DNA of 64,000 nt from Nymphalis io (taxonomy: Eukaryota > Arthropoda > Insecta > Lepidoptera > Nymphalidae), in assembly GCF_905147045.1 (NCBI RefSeq), contig NC_065892.1:13115501-13179500 (forward strand), given 5' to 3'. A program made the translations under genes and the position numbers. This document shows, one piece after another, positions 10,871-23,438 of the stretch. The first letter of the stretch is position 1. Each line of letters begins with the position of its first letter. Under the pieces are notes generated by a model that did not search any database, was not told where the DNA came from, and saw only the letters and a list, made by a program, of their open reading frames with translations.

Positions 10871-13248
10871 GCAGAGCTTAGTCTAACTAGTAATGTTGTT
10901 TTTTACTATGTTTCGTATTTTTTTCCGCTTAAACAATTTTATGTATAATTAAATATTTACTTCCAACACTTTTGTCATCTTACACAATTATTTCCAGCCT
11001 TAATTATAACTTTTAACTTATTCACGAGTGACGTTGACAATAAAACTGAGAGCATGAAATTACGCCGCCGACTCTCCCTACGGCCAATACAGCTTAAACA
11101 TGGAGAAAACCAATCTTTACATGTTCCTTCGTTATAACTATAGATAGTAGTGCTTGCTTGTTTAAATTGAAAGCAATTTTAAAGTAAATTATTAAGTCTG
11201 ATGTAAATTTAATAATACAAGTTTGACAAAGACAATTGTTATAAGATGTAATAAGATTTTTCCAAATTCAGCCTATTCTAGTACATTATTGTAAAAATAT
11301 GATCGAATAGAATTTTATTCGAATAAAATGAGTCATAAAATGGTTCCAGGATCAAAAACATAGATCTTACGTACTTACGTAAATTTTACATTTAATTTGG
11401 GGACGGACCGTTGAATTTTCATGTATTTTTATGTTATGTTAACAGTTCATCTCGTATTCAACGTCTATTTGGTGGTTTGCTGTCACATATGACCATCCCT
11501 CTGTTGCATTTTAGCTTAAGCTCCAAGCTTTCTCCTAAAGTGAAGACGCCTTTGCACAGCATTGAGCTATTTACAGGCTTTACGTTTTTATTTTTAAAAC
11601 TACCATATAAAATTCTATCTCATATTCGCATCAAAGATTTTTTCTTCGATACAGTTGAAGTTATTTAACTTCATGTCTTAATATACAACGTAATACTAAA
11701 TACATATGTTGTTACGAATTGCAACCAAAATATTAAAAACAGTTTAATACAATATCTATATAACAAGTTACAGAACAAGAAGCGCTTGAATAGCTACAAG
11801 ATATAAATTTACATCCAATAATGCCAACTCAAACTGAAAGTACTATTGACGAAATAGAGGAGCAATCCGAAATCGCTTAGGCTGTAGAAGTTTGTCGGTC
11901 AACAGACGATTTTGCTTTAATTACTTGCAACTCGAATAATATCTCCGGTTTCACTGAAACTCGGCGAAAATTTTCCCTATTTCGGAATAACTAATATTTT
12001 ACGTGACTTCGTTGATAATATCGTGTCTAAAGATTCCATTAGGCCCTTCGAGAGTTTTTTTTTTACGTTACGTCCTTTTGTTAAAGAGTAATCTTTCGTA
12101 ACGGTTATGCTTTCCGCTTACACTTAAATTTTAGAGTTCCGCAAAAAATACTCAAGATAAAAATAACTTATAGAATTGTAACTTGGATTCGTAAAAAGTA
12201 TCGTCGTCGAGTGGTCATGTTTTATGTTTATTTATCACACTTTTTTTGTTGGTTCACCGCAGTCTAACAAAAAATGTGCACCTTTCGAAGCACTTTCGTT
12301 TTTTGCCAAATATTGTGAATTTTTGTTAAATATTAATGCAAAAGGTAATATATACATGGTATTTATATAACACGCCTGAATTTCTAACATTTAGTATTTT
12401 GATATCATTATAAATTAAAAAATCCAAAATCCGTTGTACAAAAATATGTTATTTAATAAAGGTAGATGAAATTCAGTCAAAATAACAATTTCGCCTAATA
12501 TATAGATAGGAAGAGCTGAATTAAAGTAACATGAACGGTTTGGTTTTATATTACTAATAAACTGAGTTACTGTCTTTTGACGACTTTATTATCCAAGGCG
12601 GTTTTATTAGTAATCGATACTTTACCGGTAATTCAAGGTTACTAAGAGAAAGAAATATTCATAGACCAATGAATAATAACGATATTAAAATTGATGTAAT
12701 TGTAGCTTCGGGTGAAGTTGCAAATAGGTATACAAAATACGTATATAACAGTAAACTAAGAATAATGTGCAGCGTATTAGCAAGTTGTCACATATGACAG
12801 TAAAAGTGTTGAATGAAAATACTCGTATTAAGCATTCCTTATGATTTTTAATTGATAAATACTATTGATAAAATGATTTAGTCTAGTGTTCATAGTTTAC
12901 ATGTATTTGTAGACCGTAATCATTTTTTTAAGTGCTTAATTCCTATTAACAGTATTTAAAGTTTGATTGATAATTAAAATAACACAAAATACTGATATGT
13001 CTATCCACAACATGAATAGAGCTGAATATATTTCTAATAAAACCTTCTTATATTAAGGAAAGGCCTTTTCCTTGTGATATATTTAGTATCAACAAATTTC
13101 AAGGTCAATGCGACCATTTTAATATGTTAATGTTATTTATACAATCCTTTTCGAGTTGTCTAAAAAATTCAACTGCAATTTACATTTGAGGATATAGGTC
13201 GCCTTAACACTTAACCTTATCAAATATTTACGCGAAATGTAGAAGACA
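10871..13248. other. AT-rich DNA, no gene recognised
   Basis: The plus frame at 11411-11668 (85 codons) has no known domain and the surrounding composition is that of the background. Nothing else is supported over this stretch. Confidence 0.45.
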
Positions 13249-13460
13249 ATGTGGAATCTCCTGTTAAACTTTCAAAAGACTAGGGCGACATATTTCGTCG
13301 GAGGTTTGAATAATAAACACAAGCCTGCGGCTCGCGTCGTGTGCTACCGGTGCGGTCGACTCACGAACACCATTTGTCTAGCGCCTCGGGCCGTGCAATT
13401 TTGCATCCACCACGCCTACTGGCTCCTACACTACATTACACCAGCTCAGTTTTAACGTTG
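13249..13460. other. CpG-containing GC-richer block of unknown role
   Basis: Bases 13320-13445 hold several CpG sites and much higher G+C than the flanks. Both strands are partly open (plus 13249-13455, minus 13426-13704) without a recognisable domain. Candidate explanations are a conserved regulatory element or an unrecognised small exon. I cannot decide between them. Confidence 0.3.
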
Positions 13461-13740
13461 AATGATCTTTAGCACAGGATTTTTCCGCTAACGACATCGG
13501 AGTGACATTTGCATGTTCGCTCGTGACGGCTGTTGATGTTTCAACGGGAACTACTATAAATGGATTATTATTGGCTATTTGTTTCTTCAATTTGCATTGA
13601 ATATGAGGATAAGAAGAGCTACGTTTACTTTTTTGAATAATCGTTGTAAATGTTTTTAATTGGAATTTACATTTTTGTTTGGTTATTTTTTTGTATATGT
13701 ACATTTAAGCAGTTAAATTTAATTTTTACTACTACTTTCT

Positions 13741-13975
13741 TAACTGCTGTAAGACTGAAGAGAGAGGGTGCTTCCTGACTGGCTCAAAAAGCCAGTCTAG
13801 GTACGGGCTTCGGGGTTGCCCCCTTTACCTGGGCTATTCCTCACTGGGAAGTCTTACTTTCCGTGTCATTTTATTTTTGGCCCAAAGGGTCAGGGTCTCA
13901 ATGACCCAGTGGCTGTTGTTTTATAGTTTGGTACGATTGGCCATCAGACGTCTTGTAACCTTGTTGACTTTAATT
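13741..13975. repeat. GC-rich structured island, probable decayed mobile element
   Basis: A sharp G+C rise against AT-rich flanks. It contains a perfect 8-bp-arm hairpin, gactggct-caaaa-agccagtc (about 13776-13796), and two further G/C-rich foldback segments: 'gggcttcggggttgcccc' near 13805, and 'gggtcagggtctcaatgacc' near 13887. A plus-strand frame is open from about 13708 to the TGA near 13976 but has no suitable start, so I do not call a gene. The sharp edges and structure suggest the end of a mobile element or a structured transcript. Confidence 0.4.
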
Positions 13976-14770
13976 TGGTGAAATTCTTATACTTTTTAAA
14001 GTACTTTAGCAAGCTCACTTGAACTTACCTTATATATTTTTCCATTAAATTTAATAAAATAAAAATTTAATATATTAAAAAAAATCCATTAATTTCTAGT
14101 ACTATTAGAATACTTATATCAGCAGTTACAATTAATTAATTAATATAACTTTATAAAAAAATGGAAAAAAATAATAATGGAGTGGAACTTATAAAAATTA
14201 AAAACAATTATCAATAAGTACGCTACAATAGTCATTTGCTTCGAAAACAGCATTTTAATTATTGAGATTGTTTTTCAATTGAAAGAAAATGAGATTGTAT
14301 TTTACAATGCGATAATTCTGCAATTTACAACACTAAAGTCGTATTCCTTTTGCGTTTCGTTTGACCCATTTTACGATCAGTTTGTTGTTGTAAGTCACGC
14401 GAGTCTACCTTTGGGCGTCAAATCTGTAAAATGTTTAGAAATAAACAATGAAATGTATTACTACTAATATTTGATTACAGTTCTGTTTTTGTTTTAGTTT
14501 CAACACTTAAATTTATAGTAGTTTTTTAATATTAAGCAATATATATTATTATAATGGAGAAAAATCTCACATTTTTAAGTAATATTTGCCTTTCTTGTGT
14601 TAAAAAATATGTACACTTTCTTGTGTTAAAAAATGACACATAATCGAAACAATCATTGTTTTTATTTATTCATAGTAATCAGCTATGTTATGTCCCTCCT
14701 TCACGTCTCCACTGGCTCACAACTTTTAAAACTGAAAAGCACATATTCACGTAAACACGACGTAAAACGA
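13976..14770. other. AT-rich sequence without recognised features
   Basis: Nothing recognisable. Confidence 0.45.
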
Positions 14771-14870
14771 GAAGTACCACCATTCTGCTAAAGTGCGATT
14801 TGGTAAATACACATGTGGCGGAATGTCATCCGAGACAAACTGGTTTTTTCGTGAAATGTTTGATGTCCTT
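14771..14870 (-). repeat. SINE-A relative, old fragment
   Basis: 'gtaccaccattctgctaaag' then 'tggtaaatacacatgtggcg' and 'ttttcgtgaaatgttt' follow the SINE-A order (ccaccacgctgctcc, ttggtagaatacacatgtgg, cctcacgatgtttt). Only the central part remains. Confidence 0.55.
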
Positions 14871-15586
14871 TAATATAATATATATTAATAATGGCGTTAA
14901 GATAAATATCTCTTACTCAGGCTTTCTCAGTTGTCTAGATGAGCTTGCAAGCCTCCTAAAACATTAATGTTCTGATATAAAATTCAATAAACAACTACGT
15001 GCTAATTATTATGCTCGACCCAAAACGGCTGACTCTTCCATTATAAACGTAAGATATACTTGAATCAAAGTACGCAAAGTGGTCAAGTGTTAATTATAAG
15101 GTACATGCGAGACTCGAGTATGAAAACGGCCTCACTAAAAATATATCACATGGTAAAGAATATGAAACAGCATTTTGACTCGAAAGTGTTAAGCACAAAA
15201 GGTGATAATTCCGTGTTATATTTAGAGTATTATATCATAATATGTTTTTCGTTGTACCTTTCTATGTTGTGCTCGTAAAACGATCATTTGGCGGGACAGC
15301 TACAGGCTCATGGAGAGCAAAGATTAATGATATTAATATTTTACGTGGTCCAAGGTTTCTAGAGATTTTGTTTATATAGAGAATAGAAGGAAGAAAAAAC
15401 TTTAATAAAAGAACAATGGCTTTCATTTTACGTATTGAAAGATAACTATAATATATATTAACTATATATCTTTTTATATGTAATTCTTCTAAGACGGCGC
15501 TGTGATTAAATTTAAACACAAAAAAATATTCAAATTCTTATTTACGAAATGAAACTGGTAAATATATATATTTTAATTTGAATCTA
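14871..15586. other. AT-rich sequence without recognised features
   Basis: The short frames at 15060-15278 (plus) and 15262-15519 (minus) show no domain and background composition. Confidence 0.4.
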
Positions 15587-15596
15587 TGGAATATTA

Positions 15597-15899
15597 CAGT
15601 AACAGCCTGTTAATGTCCCACTTCTGGGCTAAGGCCTCCTCTCCCTTTTGAGGCGAAGGTTTAGAGCTTATTCTACCACGCTGCTCCAATGCGGTTTGGT
15701 AGAATACACATGTGACAGAATTTCAATGAAATTAGACACATGCAGGTTTCCTCACGATGTTTTCCTTCACCGACAAGCACGAGATGAATTATAAACACAA
15801 ATTAAGCACATGAAAATTCAGTGGTGCTTGCCCGGGTTTGAACCCACGATCATCGGTTAAGATTCACGCGTTCTAACCACTAGGCCATCTCGACTTTTG
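15597..15899 (-). repeat. SINE-A, full-length copy with perfect target duplication
   Basis: Full-length SINE-A on the minus strand, with intact A and B boxes (plus strand ccactaggcca and gggtttgaacc) and the RTE-like 3' end at 15600-15640. Identical 10-bp flanks, tggaatatta, lie at 15587-15596 and 15900-15909. These mark a target-site duplication and so a retrotransposition insertion. Small changes from the other copies suggest moderate age. Confidence 0.95.
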
Positions 15900-15909
15900 T
15901 GGAATATTA

Positions 15910-16683
15910 AATTATTTAAAAAAAAAAACAGTCATTAACTGCCGCTATAGCATATATAGCATAGCTTTTAGTGAGAGTTATAGTGAGTGATTATTAGTAA
16001 AATAAAGAGTGCGTATTCAAGACAAATTTATCCTCCTTGATTCTTCAAAAACAGTCTTGTCGGTCAGTCTAGCAAAAACAGTCAAAGCTTATTCTGCCGC
16101 GCATATTCAAATTGGCGACTAAATACGGTTAACAATTTTATCAGGATAATCAATAATAATACATATTAAAATGAAGGCTATATATGAAAACAATATAAAA
16201 ATAATATATTAAAACAAAATGTTCTATTTAATAGTATGATGTAAAAATATCAACTTTTATTTAATATTTTTATAAATTGTGAGTGTTTTATGAAGCCATG
16301 TTGTGTTATACCAAGCCAAGCGTTGTAATGCGCTTACAATAATTATGCAAGATTATACCGCGATTAAAACTTTATTCAACCTACTACGTATTTTCGTATT
16401 ATTTTTCATATTTTTTATACTAATTAAGTTTTAATGTAATCTTGTAAGTAATCTTTATTTTGAAGTAATTAGATTAAGTTTATGCGTATTATACTCGTAT
16501 ATGTCTATTTCAACAAAGTGTAAGTTTTTTTTCCATGTAGAGATTATTTATATGTTACGCCGGCTAAATTAGCCTAAAAGTGAGATATACAATGTAAGAC
16601 CTCGATTGTAAATCTTTATTAAGTACTATAATTTTATAATTTATGTTGTATATCGTTGGCTCGATATTAAATAAATAAATAAA
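15910..16683. other. AT-rich sequence without recognised features
   Basis: No gene or repeat recognised. 'taccaagccaagcgttgtaa' near 16310 is isolated. Confidence 0.4.
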
Positions 16684-16780
16684 ACTATTCAATCGTAGCC
16701 CACTACTAGACAAGGGCCAAAGATGCGAAAGACGCCTTTTGCGTCCAGTCAAGTTCTGACATCTTCTTCATCGGTCCAAC
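16684..16780 (-). pseudogene. Degenerate 3' end of RTE-type LINE ORF
   Basis: On the minus strand 'ttggaccgatgaagaagatg' recalls the WTDD start of the RTE end fragment at 35417. The ending 'ggcccttgtctagtagtggg' parallels the 'aggcctatgtNcagcagtgg' ending. Stops interrupt the frame. Only about 30 codons remain. Confidence 0.45.
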
Positions 16781-17881
16781 TAGCTGCCATTTTAGTCTGC
16801 TAAATAACTTGATTGAACAGCTTGATGGAATAAGCGTCAAGCTTTCTCTTTGAGTGGCGAGATTTCCATGTAGTAGGATTACAGGATATAGATATTTATA
16901 TCAAAAATTTAAATACTGACATAATGAAATATACAAGCTAAGTATAGAAATAAATTTCAACATAATTACATGCTTAACTTAATAACAAATGTCAATGTAT
17001 AATTGAAAGAAAATTCCGTATTCATTTCAGCTGGACTTCTTAGCATCCCATTTCTAACTAACCTGTCAAGTCGAAATTACAAAAGTGTGACATTTACTAA
17101 GAATAAAGAGACAAAAATTGGATAAATAAAAATAAAAGATCGGTTTATAAACAATCTTATATTTAGCGTGTTCGTGAGCGAAATAAAAAAAAAACAGCCA
17201 GACGTCAAATAAAACATCAGCGATAATCCCACGGGACAAGCCTCGGCTGGAAATATTATGATTTATTTAACTAAGGAAACAAATGCTTACAACTTGTGAA
17301 ATATACGGAAAAGATGTGGAAAAAATTGTACAGAATTTTCTTAAGGATTTATACCCTGGACTTGTTTTGATAAATTATCAGGATTTCGGTGATAGAGATC
17401 ATGTTATGGCAAGTAATTTGAGAATATAATCTTCAGACCATTATCTATTCAAGAGATCTGTATACATCTAGCGATCCAAAAGCGCTTCTATCCGTCTGAG
17501 TCTGCTTCGAGCCTATAATTACATTTGAACGCTTATATTGATTGCTGTTTGATAGAATTTCTGGTAATTGAACTATATCTACAATTTATTAAATTGATTC
17601 CATAATATTCAATTATTTGCAGAATGTTTTTTTCAAGTGTAAAATGTGTCACGCTATCGTATCTAGTTTTACAATAACGATCACCATATATCCAGTATGC
17701 TTTGCGTGATGGGTGCACAGATGTACCATGGTTGATAATTGTATTTCGTACTTGTCACGATTATTAATACACTAACTCTCAAATACTAACTACAGAAACA
17801 AGGGACGTAACATCTGATTTTCGTAATGTTTAATATTTATTAACAAATTGAAATACATAATATTATATATTTCGTACGACA
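16781..17881. other. AT-rich sequence without recognised features
   Basis: Nothing supported. Confidence 0.4.
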
Positions 17882-17962
17882 CCAATGTCTATGGTGGTAA
17901 GCCCTTATATGTCGATTTATTCGTCCAGGTGATCCATTTTTTGGTCGTCTTATTATATTATC
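17882..17962 (+). repeat. A-tailed element, diverged 3' fragment
   Basis: 'accaatgtctatggtggtaa' then 'ccaggtgatccattttttgg' and 'tcgtcttattatatta' follow the order of the 3' end of the A-tailed family (aatgtctatgggcg, atcaggtggcccatatgctcgtcc, ttctataaaa). Confidence 0.45.
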
Positions 17963-18698
17963 AAATCAAATATTTACAAATACACGTACTCACACACTTA
18001 CACACACACTGGTTGTGAATTATTATATAAAAATATTTTGTTGTTTTTTAAAGTTAAAAGTGAAGACACCAATATTGTTTGTGTTCATTCAAATATATAT
18101 TGTTTCAATTTAATACACTACGTCAACATATTTCATTTTATTTAAATCGAAAACCAAATATTATAGAACGATGAATTTTGTAGTTGTCTGACATCAAACG
18201 TAGAATATATTTTACTATTATGATTTAAAAAATGTATTAAGATCTCTCTCTGAAAATAAATTATATTTAAAGTTGTAGAAAAGCGTGTAGTTAATATTTA
18301 TTATATATTACTATGATGCTATAATTTCTGCCTCTTAAATTTTCTGCCTCAGATTTTCGTGTAACTTACAAGATAACGTCTTGACCGAGTTACATTCCGA
18401 AAAAAAGTATCCACTTAACCGGCACCGTCACGTTCTTGCCCGTTACGTACCAATTTTTCATTGTTGTAGATTTATATCTCTTCCCTTTGAGCTAATGGCC
18501 CTCTGAAATTGTCTTCCTTTTACATTGAAGCCCGAATGGCCTTTTGTGAAAGGCTTGTTCTTCAGATAAAATAAATAGCAGTTTAGTTTTGTTGGTACGT
18601 ATATCGATTGTAAGAATAACAAGATTTTCGATATATATAATATAACGTTATATTTTATACTTTACTTGTTGGTCCCTACCAATTGAATAAATACTCGC
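17963..18698. other. AT-rich sequence without recognised features
   Basis: Contains a short CA-rich stretch at 17993-18010. A less AT-rich patch at 18370-18550 has no supported role. Confidence 0.4.
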
Positions 18699-18708
18699 TA
18701 ATTATTTA

Positions 18709-18972
18709 TTATTATTTTTTTTATACTGTAGATAGGCGGACGAGCATATAGGCCACCTGATGGTAAGTGCTCACCAACGCCCATAGATATTGACATTGTA
18801 AGAAATGTCAATGCGCCACCAACCTTGGGAACTAAAATGTGATGTCCTTTGTGGCTGGCTGTACTGGCTCACTCACTCTTCAAACCGGAACACAACAATA
18901 CCAAGTACTGCTCTTTTGCGATTGAATATGTGGTACCTACCCAGACGAACTTACACAAAGCCCTACCACCAA
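18709..18972 (-). repeat. A-tailed lepidopteran element with target duplication
   Basis: Same family as 4370-4668, minus orientation. About 20 internal bases before 'atgcgccaccaacc' are missing. Flanks taattattta (18699-18708 and 18973-18982) are identical 10-mers, consistent with a target-site duplication. It forms an inverted pair with the copy at 19104-19330. Confidence 0.9.
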
Positions 18973-19103
18973 TAATTATTTAACTAATAAAAGGGATTGT
19001 CTGTTTTTTCACGTAAGAACATCTAAGCCTTTAGATACAACATTCATATCATTTAAGTTTATAGATTTAGGTAAAACATATGCCTTATAGTATAGTTAAT
19101 AAC

Positions 19104-19330
19104 ACGCTCGTCTGGGTAGGTGCCATCAGATATTCTACAGCAAAACAGTTACTTAGTATGTTGTATTCTGGTTTGAAGGATAAGTGACCCAGTGTAACTA
19201 CACGTACGAGGGACATTACCTCTTAGTTCTCTAATGGTTAATATTTCTCAAAATGCCAATGCTTATGGGCGGGAGTTACTTACCATCAGGTGGACCATTT
19301 ACTCGTCCGCCTACCTATTCTATAAAATAG
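19104..19330 (+). repeat. A-tailed lepidopteran element, plus orientation
   Basis: 'gctcgtctgggtaggtgcc', 'ctggtttgaaggataagtga', 'catcaggtggaccatttact' and 'cctattctataaaatag' match the family. Internal deletions and substitutions show it is older than the 4370 and 41423 copies. Confidence 0.85.
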
Positions 19331-20677
19331 ATATACATACTTACTGTTCTTTTAATTATAGGTAATAACCTAAAAACTAATTATATTTATAATTTTAACT
19401 TATGTATTAAAGCGAATTGAAACATTTAAGTGGTTTGTCAATGGCGCACGACGTTAACTTTAGGTGGTAACCATAAATTCCAAGTATTATATTTTCACAT
19501 TTTATTGTTGGTATACAAAATCCAGCTAAGATCTTTATGTTAATTTTTCGCCCTCGGCTATATAATACCCTCGTTGCTGTGGTTCCTTCATTCAACATAT
19601 GTTTTTCGTAACATTATTATGTTATGGGAAAATCTTGTTATTGCATTCATAAATAAGGCTTTAAATTTAAGCCCATTTTATTTTATTTTTAAATATAAAT
19701 GTTCATGTATATTGGACTAAGGAGGACAGAGAAAGACGTATTACTAATTGCTCTTAATTATTCGAAGTTTAAGTTAGTCGACTTAAATAGTATTTTTTTA
19801 AAGTATATTAGTATAATATTATTTGAACTGTTTTAAAGCGCCGTCCAAATTTTATTAAAAATATAAAATCCCATGGTATAAATTGTTATTTTTTTTTATT
19901 GTAATAAAAAAAGCAATTTAATAAAAACTAATACAAATCAGCCAATGAATTAATATAAATTACAATCCCACTGCGATGATGAAAATCGAAGACATTATCT
20001 CAATGAAGATACAATAAATTTGTAGATAGTTCGAAATGAAAAAAAATATATATATAGAAAAAACAATACCATGCTAAGTTTCTCATAGACGTGCCATAAG
20101 GTTCAATCAATCAATGTCCCTAAAAATAAAAAAGGTGGGCATAACACGACCCACGTAAACTTGGGGTATGGAAAAAACACAGCTTGTATACTTTTTTGTG
20201 ACTCAACCACGCTGGAGATTCGTTCCGAATGCCTATTAACGATTCTTTACTTTCAACTTCTATTTTAGTTTAGAATTAGACGACCGTTTTAAATCAGTTA
20301 CAGATATTTGAAATTGTTATGTCTTCGAAATGTTTTTGTGCCGATGAAAATATAATGTTAGTTATATTTATATTGCTTAGCGTACGTCCAAACTGTAATA
20401 AATAAAATTTATTAATATCTTTAATGCCGTAAGTTACATTGAACCGAACTATGCCAGAATTTTACCATTTTTGGCAGGAACTTTGCGTATTGCTTTAGCT
20501 GTGATCCGTAGGGTAGACATTTATTTTAGTCTATGAATTTTAAATGACAAATGCTTTTGATATAGGATAAAATAAATCAAAAATATTCGAATTAATGAAG
20601 TTCACATGAGCGATGAACAAAGAAATATATGTATTTATTAAGTGATCCATTTGTTTTTTTTTTGAAAGTTTATCAGT
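19331..20677. other. AT-rich sequence without recognised features
   Basis: No element recognised. The minus frame at 19407-19598 has no domain. Confidence 0.4.
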
Positions 20678-20952
20678 AATAATAATAATAATAATAATAT
20701 CCTGAGACATTTTTCACACACGGCCATCTCATCCCAAATTAAGCTTGTACAAAGCTTGTGCTATGGAAACCAGACAACTGATATATACATATACTACTTT
20801 TCTTTTATAAATACATACTTATATAGATAATTATACCCAGACTAAGGAAAACAGACATGTTCATGCACACAAATGTCTGTCCTGGGTGGGAATCGAACCC
20901 ACAACCTTCGGCGTGAAAAGCAAGTATCTACCAACTACGCCAACCGGCTCGG
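20678..20952 (-). repeat. SINE-2, tRNA-derived SINE copy with (ATT)n tail
   Basis: On the minus strand it reads gagccggttggcgtagttgg (A-box region), then 'gggttcgattcccacccagg' (B box GGTTCGATTCC), then a body, ending in an (ATT)n tail seen on plus as (aataat)n at 20678-20699. It is better preserved than the copy at 212-466, especially around the B box. Confidence 0.9.
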
Positions 20953-22108
20953 TATAAATAATAATATTAAAACTCTTTATACTGCTGTATTAAGGTTTGA
21001 TGAACGATTACGATGGTTCTATGTATGTACAATATCTTAAATTTTATGGTGAAGGGATTGTTTACGGTGCAAGAAATAGCTTATATTTCTTCCATTGTAT
21101 AATAGCGACCAAATACAATTACGTCACCCATTTGACTAACTGCCTATCTGGTGTAAGGAACAACAAAAGCCTGTGATTGATTTCATACTCGCCCTATGGT
21201 AAACTGTCATAAACGCAGCCTTTATCTTATTTTAACAAGGATGACAATCGTATGGTAAGAACCCATTTTACTTCGAATATCAAATCGGAAATTGCGAATA
21301 AATAACATATACAATTAATATCAATACATGATAATTTACAAGCAGTAAGAACTTTATTTATTATATAAATAATTGTTATACCGTCTACAAAATATTTCAT
21401 TTACCCAAATCTTAAATCATTTATGACAATAAATTATACTCGTAGAAATAGCAATGCTTAATAAAGACTCGTCTTAAACAATATTGCACTGCTTCATATT
21501 AATTGAAATACTTGCCTTATTTGACGACATGCTCTTGAAACGTAATCAAGAATTCTGTAACGAATTCTATCATTTGTGAGTAACGAGCTTATCTTACAAA
21601 ATCTCATACCACCTCATGCCATTAAGACGCGAGATGTTCTCATTTATTCTCCCACACTCATCACTCCCATGTAAATGTCTTTGATACTCTCACATTTGAC
21701 ACATGCACAAGATTCCAAATAAAAATTATGATTACCTTTCTTTTGACAAAAGCAATATATCTAGCACTTAGTTCCCCTTACGCTTTGCACTGTGATCCTC
21801 AGAATAGATGAATATTTATAAAGGTCGGGGTACATTTTTATCGTTTTCTTGCTGACGGTGTATACCTACTGAGCTTAGAATGACAAGTTCCCGCATTTCG
21901 AGACAAAAAATATTATAACGTAAGTTTCATTAGGGATAAATTAGGATTCGTGTATCGGTCCCGACATACCAAATTTAGACATGAGATTTGGGGGTTCGAA
22001 TAAGTATTTGTTTATTATACTTTTAAATCACTGAATTCCGCAGTCGAACAGTTTTTATATTGAGATCGTTATATTCTTTTTTCGTTTAATTTGACCTTGA
22101 AAATTTAC
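20953..22108. other. AT-rich sequence without recognised features
   Basis: Nothing supported. 'aattctgtaacgaattcta' near 21550 is a short local repeat. Confidence 0.4.
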
Positions 22109-22122
22109 TTTATCTAAATTCA

Positions 22123-22431
22123 ACAGTACAGTAACAGCCTGTTATTGTCCCACTGCTGGGCAAAGGCCTCCTCTTCCTTTTTGGGGAGAAGGTTTAGAGC
22201 TTATTCCACCACGCTGCTCCAATGCGGGTTGGTAGAATACACATGTGACATAATTTCAATGAAATTAGACGCATGCAGGTTTCCTCAAGATGTTTTCCTG
22301 CACCGTCAAGCACGACATGAATTATATTTACAAATTAAGCACATGAAAATTCAGTGGTGCTTGCCCGGGTTTGAACCCACGATCATTGGTTAAGATTCAC
22401 GCGTTCTAACCACTAGGCCATCTTAGCTTTT
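22123..22431 (-). repeat. SINE-A, full-length copy with 12-bp target duplication
   Basis: Full-length SINE-A on the minus strand with A and B boxes intact. Flanks tttatctaaatt at 22109-22120 and 22432-22443 are identical. The 3' tail (minus ttactgtactgtt) shows the short tandem end also seen at other copies. The frame 22145-22393 runs through the repeat and is not a gene. Confidence 0.95.
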
Positions 22432-22443
22432 TTTATCTAAATT

Positions 22444-23290
22444 GTTCATAAATATTTTAGTGCTTAGATTTTTGTATACGATATTTATTATTGATCTTTC
22501 TCGTAAATAATTCAGTTGTTTTAGTTAGTTTATCTTTAACACCAAGTTAAAGATAAACTTTATTAAAATAGGCTTTTATAAGAACTTTTCATTGTCATTT
22601 TTAAACTTTAATTTTAATGTAAAACTACTATTGTATTTGAATGTAACTCAATTTACCGAAAATAACTGACACGAAACTAATTATAATATATAAAATGAAA
22701 TTGATACTATAATACTAATATAATATAAACTGTTCTTCTGTTGCTCAATAAGCCTTATATTTTTAAATGTAGGTTTTAAATTTAATAATAAGGTAAGATA
22801 AATGTATCCGTGGAATTTTATTAGAGAAACAAATACTTTGTTCCTAGAAGGATATATTTGCTTTTGTGAAATAGAAAACTTTGTGTTGTAAGCTTACCTG
22901 TATTAGAGTTTATATAGTTTGTCTCTGATCCTATTATAAATATCTTTATATTTATAAAAAAAATATATATACTTATCAAGCTACTATTTGGGTAAATCTC
23001 CTCGAAGGGCAATAATTGCGTAGGTACAAGAGGACATTTTACTACAATTTTACACGCAAACGAGGACGTCCGAGCACATTCGTGAAAATATTAGCACGTG
23101 AAAAAGTCTATTGGGCTTACCCACAATCACAACCTTCGAATAACATTCATTTATCCTGTCTACTAAGACATGATGTGTAATACTACCGGACAAGCAACAA
23201 AGATTTTTCAAGTCATTAACTTTTGTTTATAATCTCGTGGTAAGGGAAAATAGGTTTGGTGTCGAATCATTGTACAATATTTAATATGTA
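22444..23290. other. AT-rich sequence without recognised features
   Basis: A short foldback, 'taactttatc..' style, near 22530-22560 (agttaaagataaact repeats in both directions). No gene recognised. Confidence 0.4.
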
Positions 23291-23438
23291 GGCTGTCACG
23301 TTTTCATGGCTAAACCAAGCCGATTTGGATGAAATTTGCCATGAACCTAGCTTAAGCTCCAAGGAAGGACATAGGCTTTTTTATACCTAACAAATGTCCC
23401 CCCAAAATGTGAATGAAACCGCGGGCGTGAACTAGTTT
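23291..23438 (-). repeat. Dispersed lepidopteran 'family D' copy
   Basis: On the minus strand it starts with 'aaactagttcacgcccgcgg', passes 'agcctatgtccttccttgg' and 'aagctaggttcatggcaaat', and ends with 'ttcatccaaatcggcttggt' and 'tgaaaacgtgacagcc'. This is the full order of a repeat that is very common in moths and butterflies. Class uncertain. Confidence 0.75.

Noticed and set aside
20900..20952. tRNA-like sequence as a real tRNA gene
   Set aside because: It has A and B boxes but no good acceptor or anticodon stem pairing, and it is joined to a SINE body with an (ATT)n tail.
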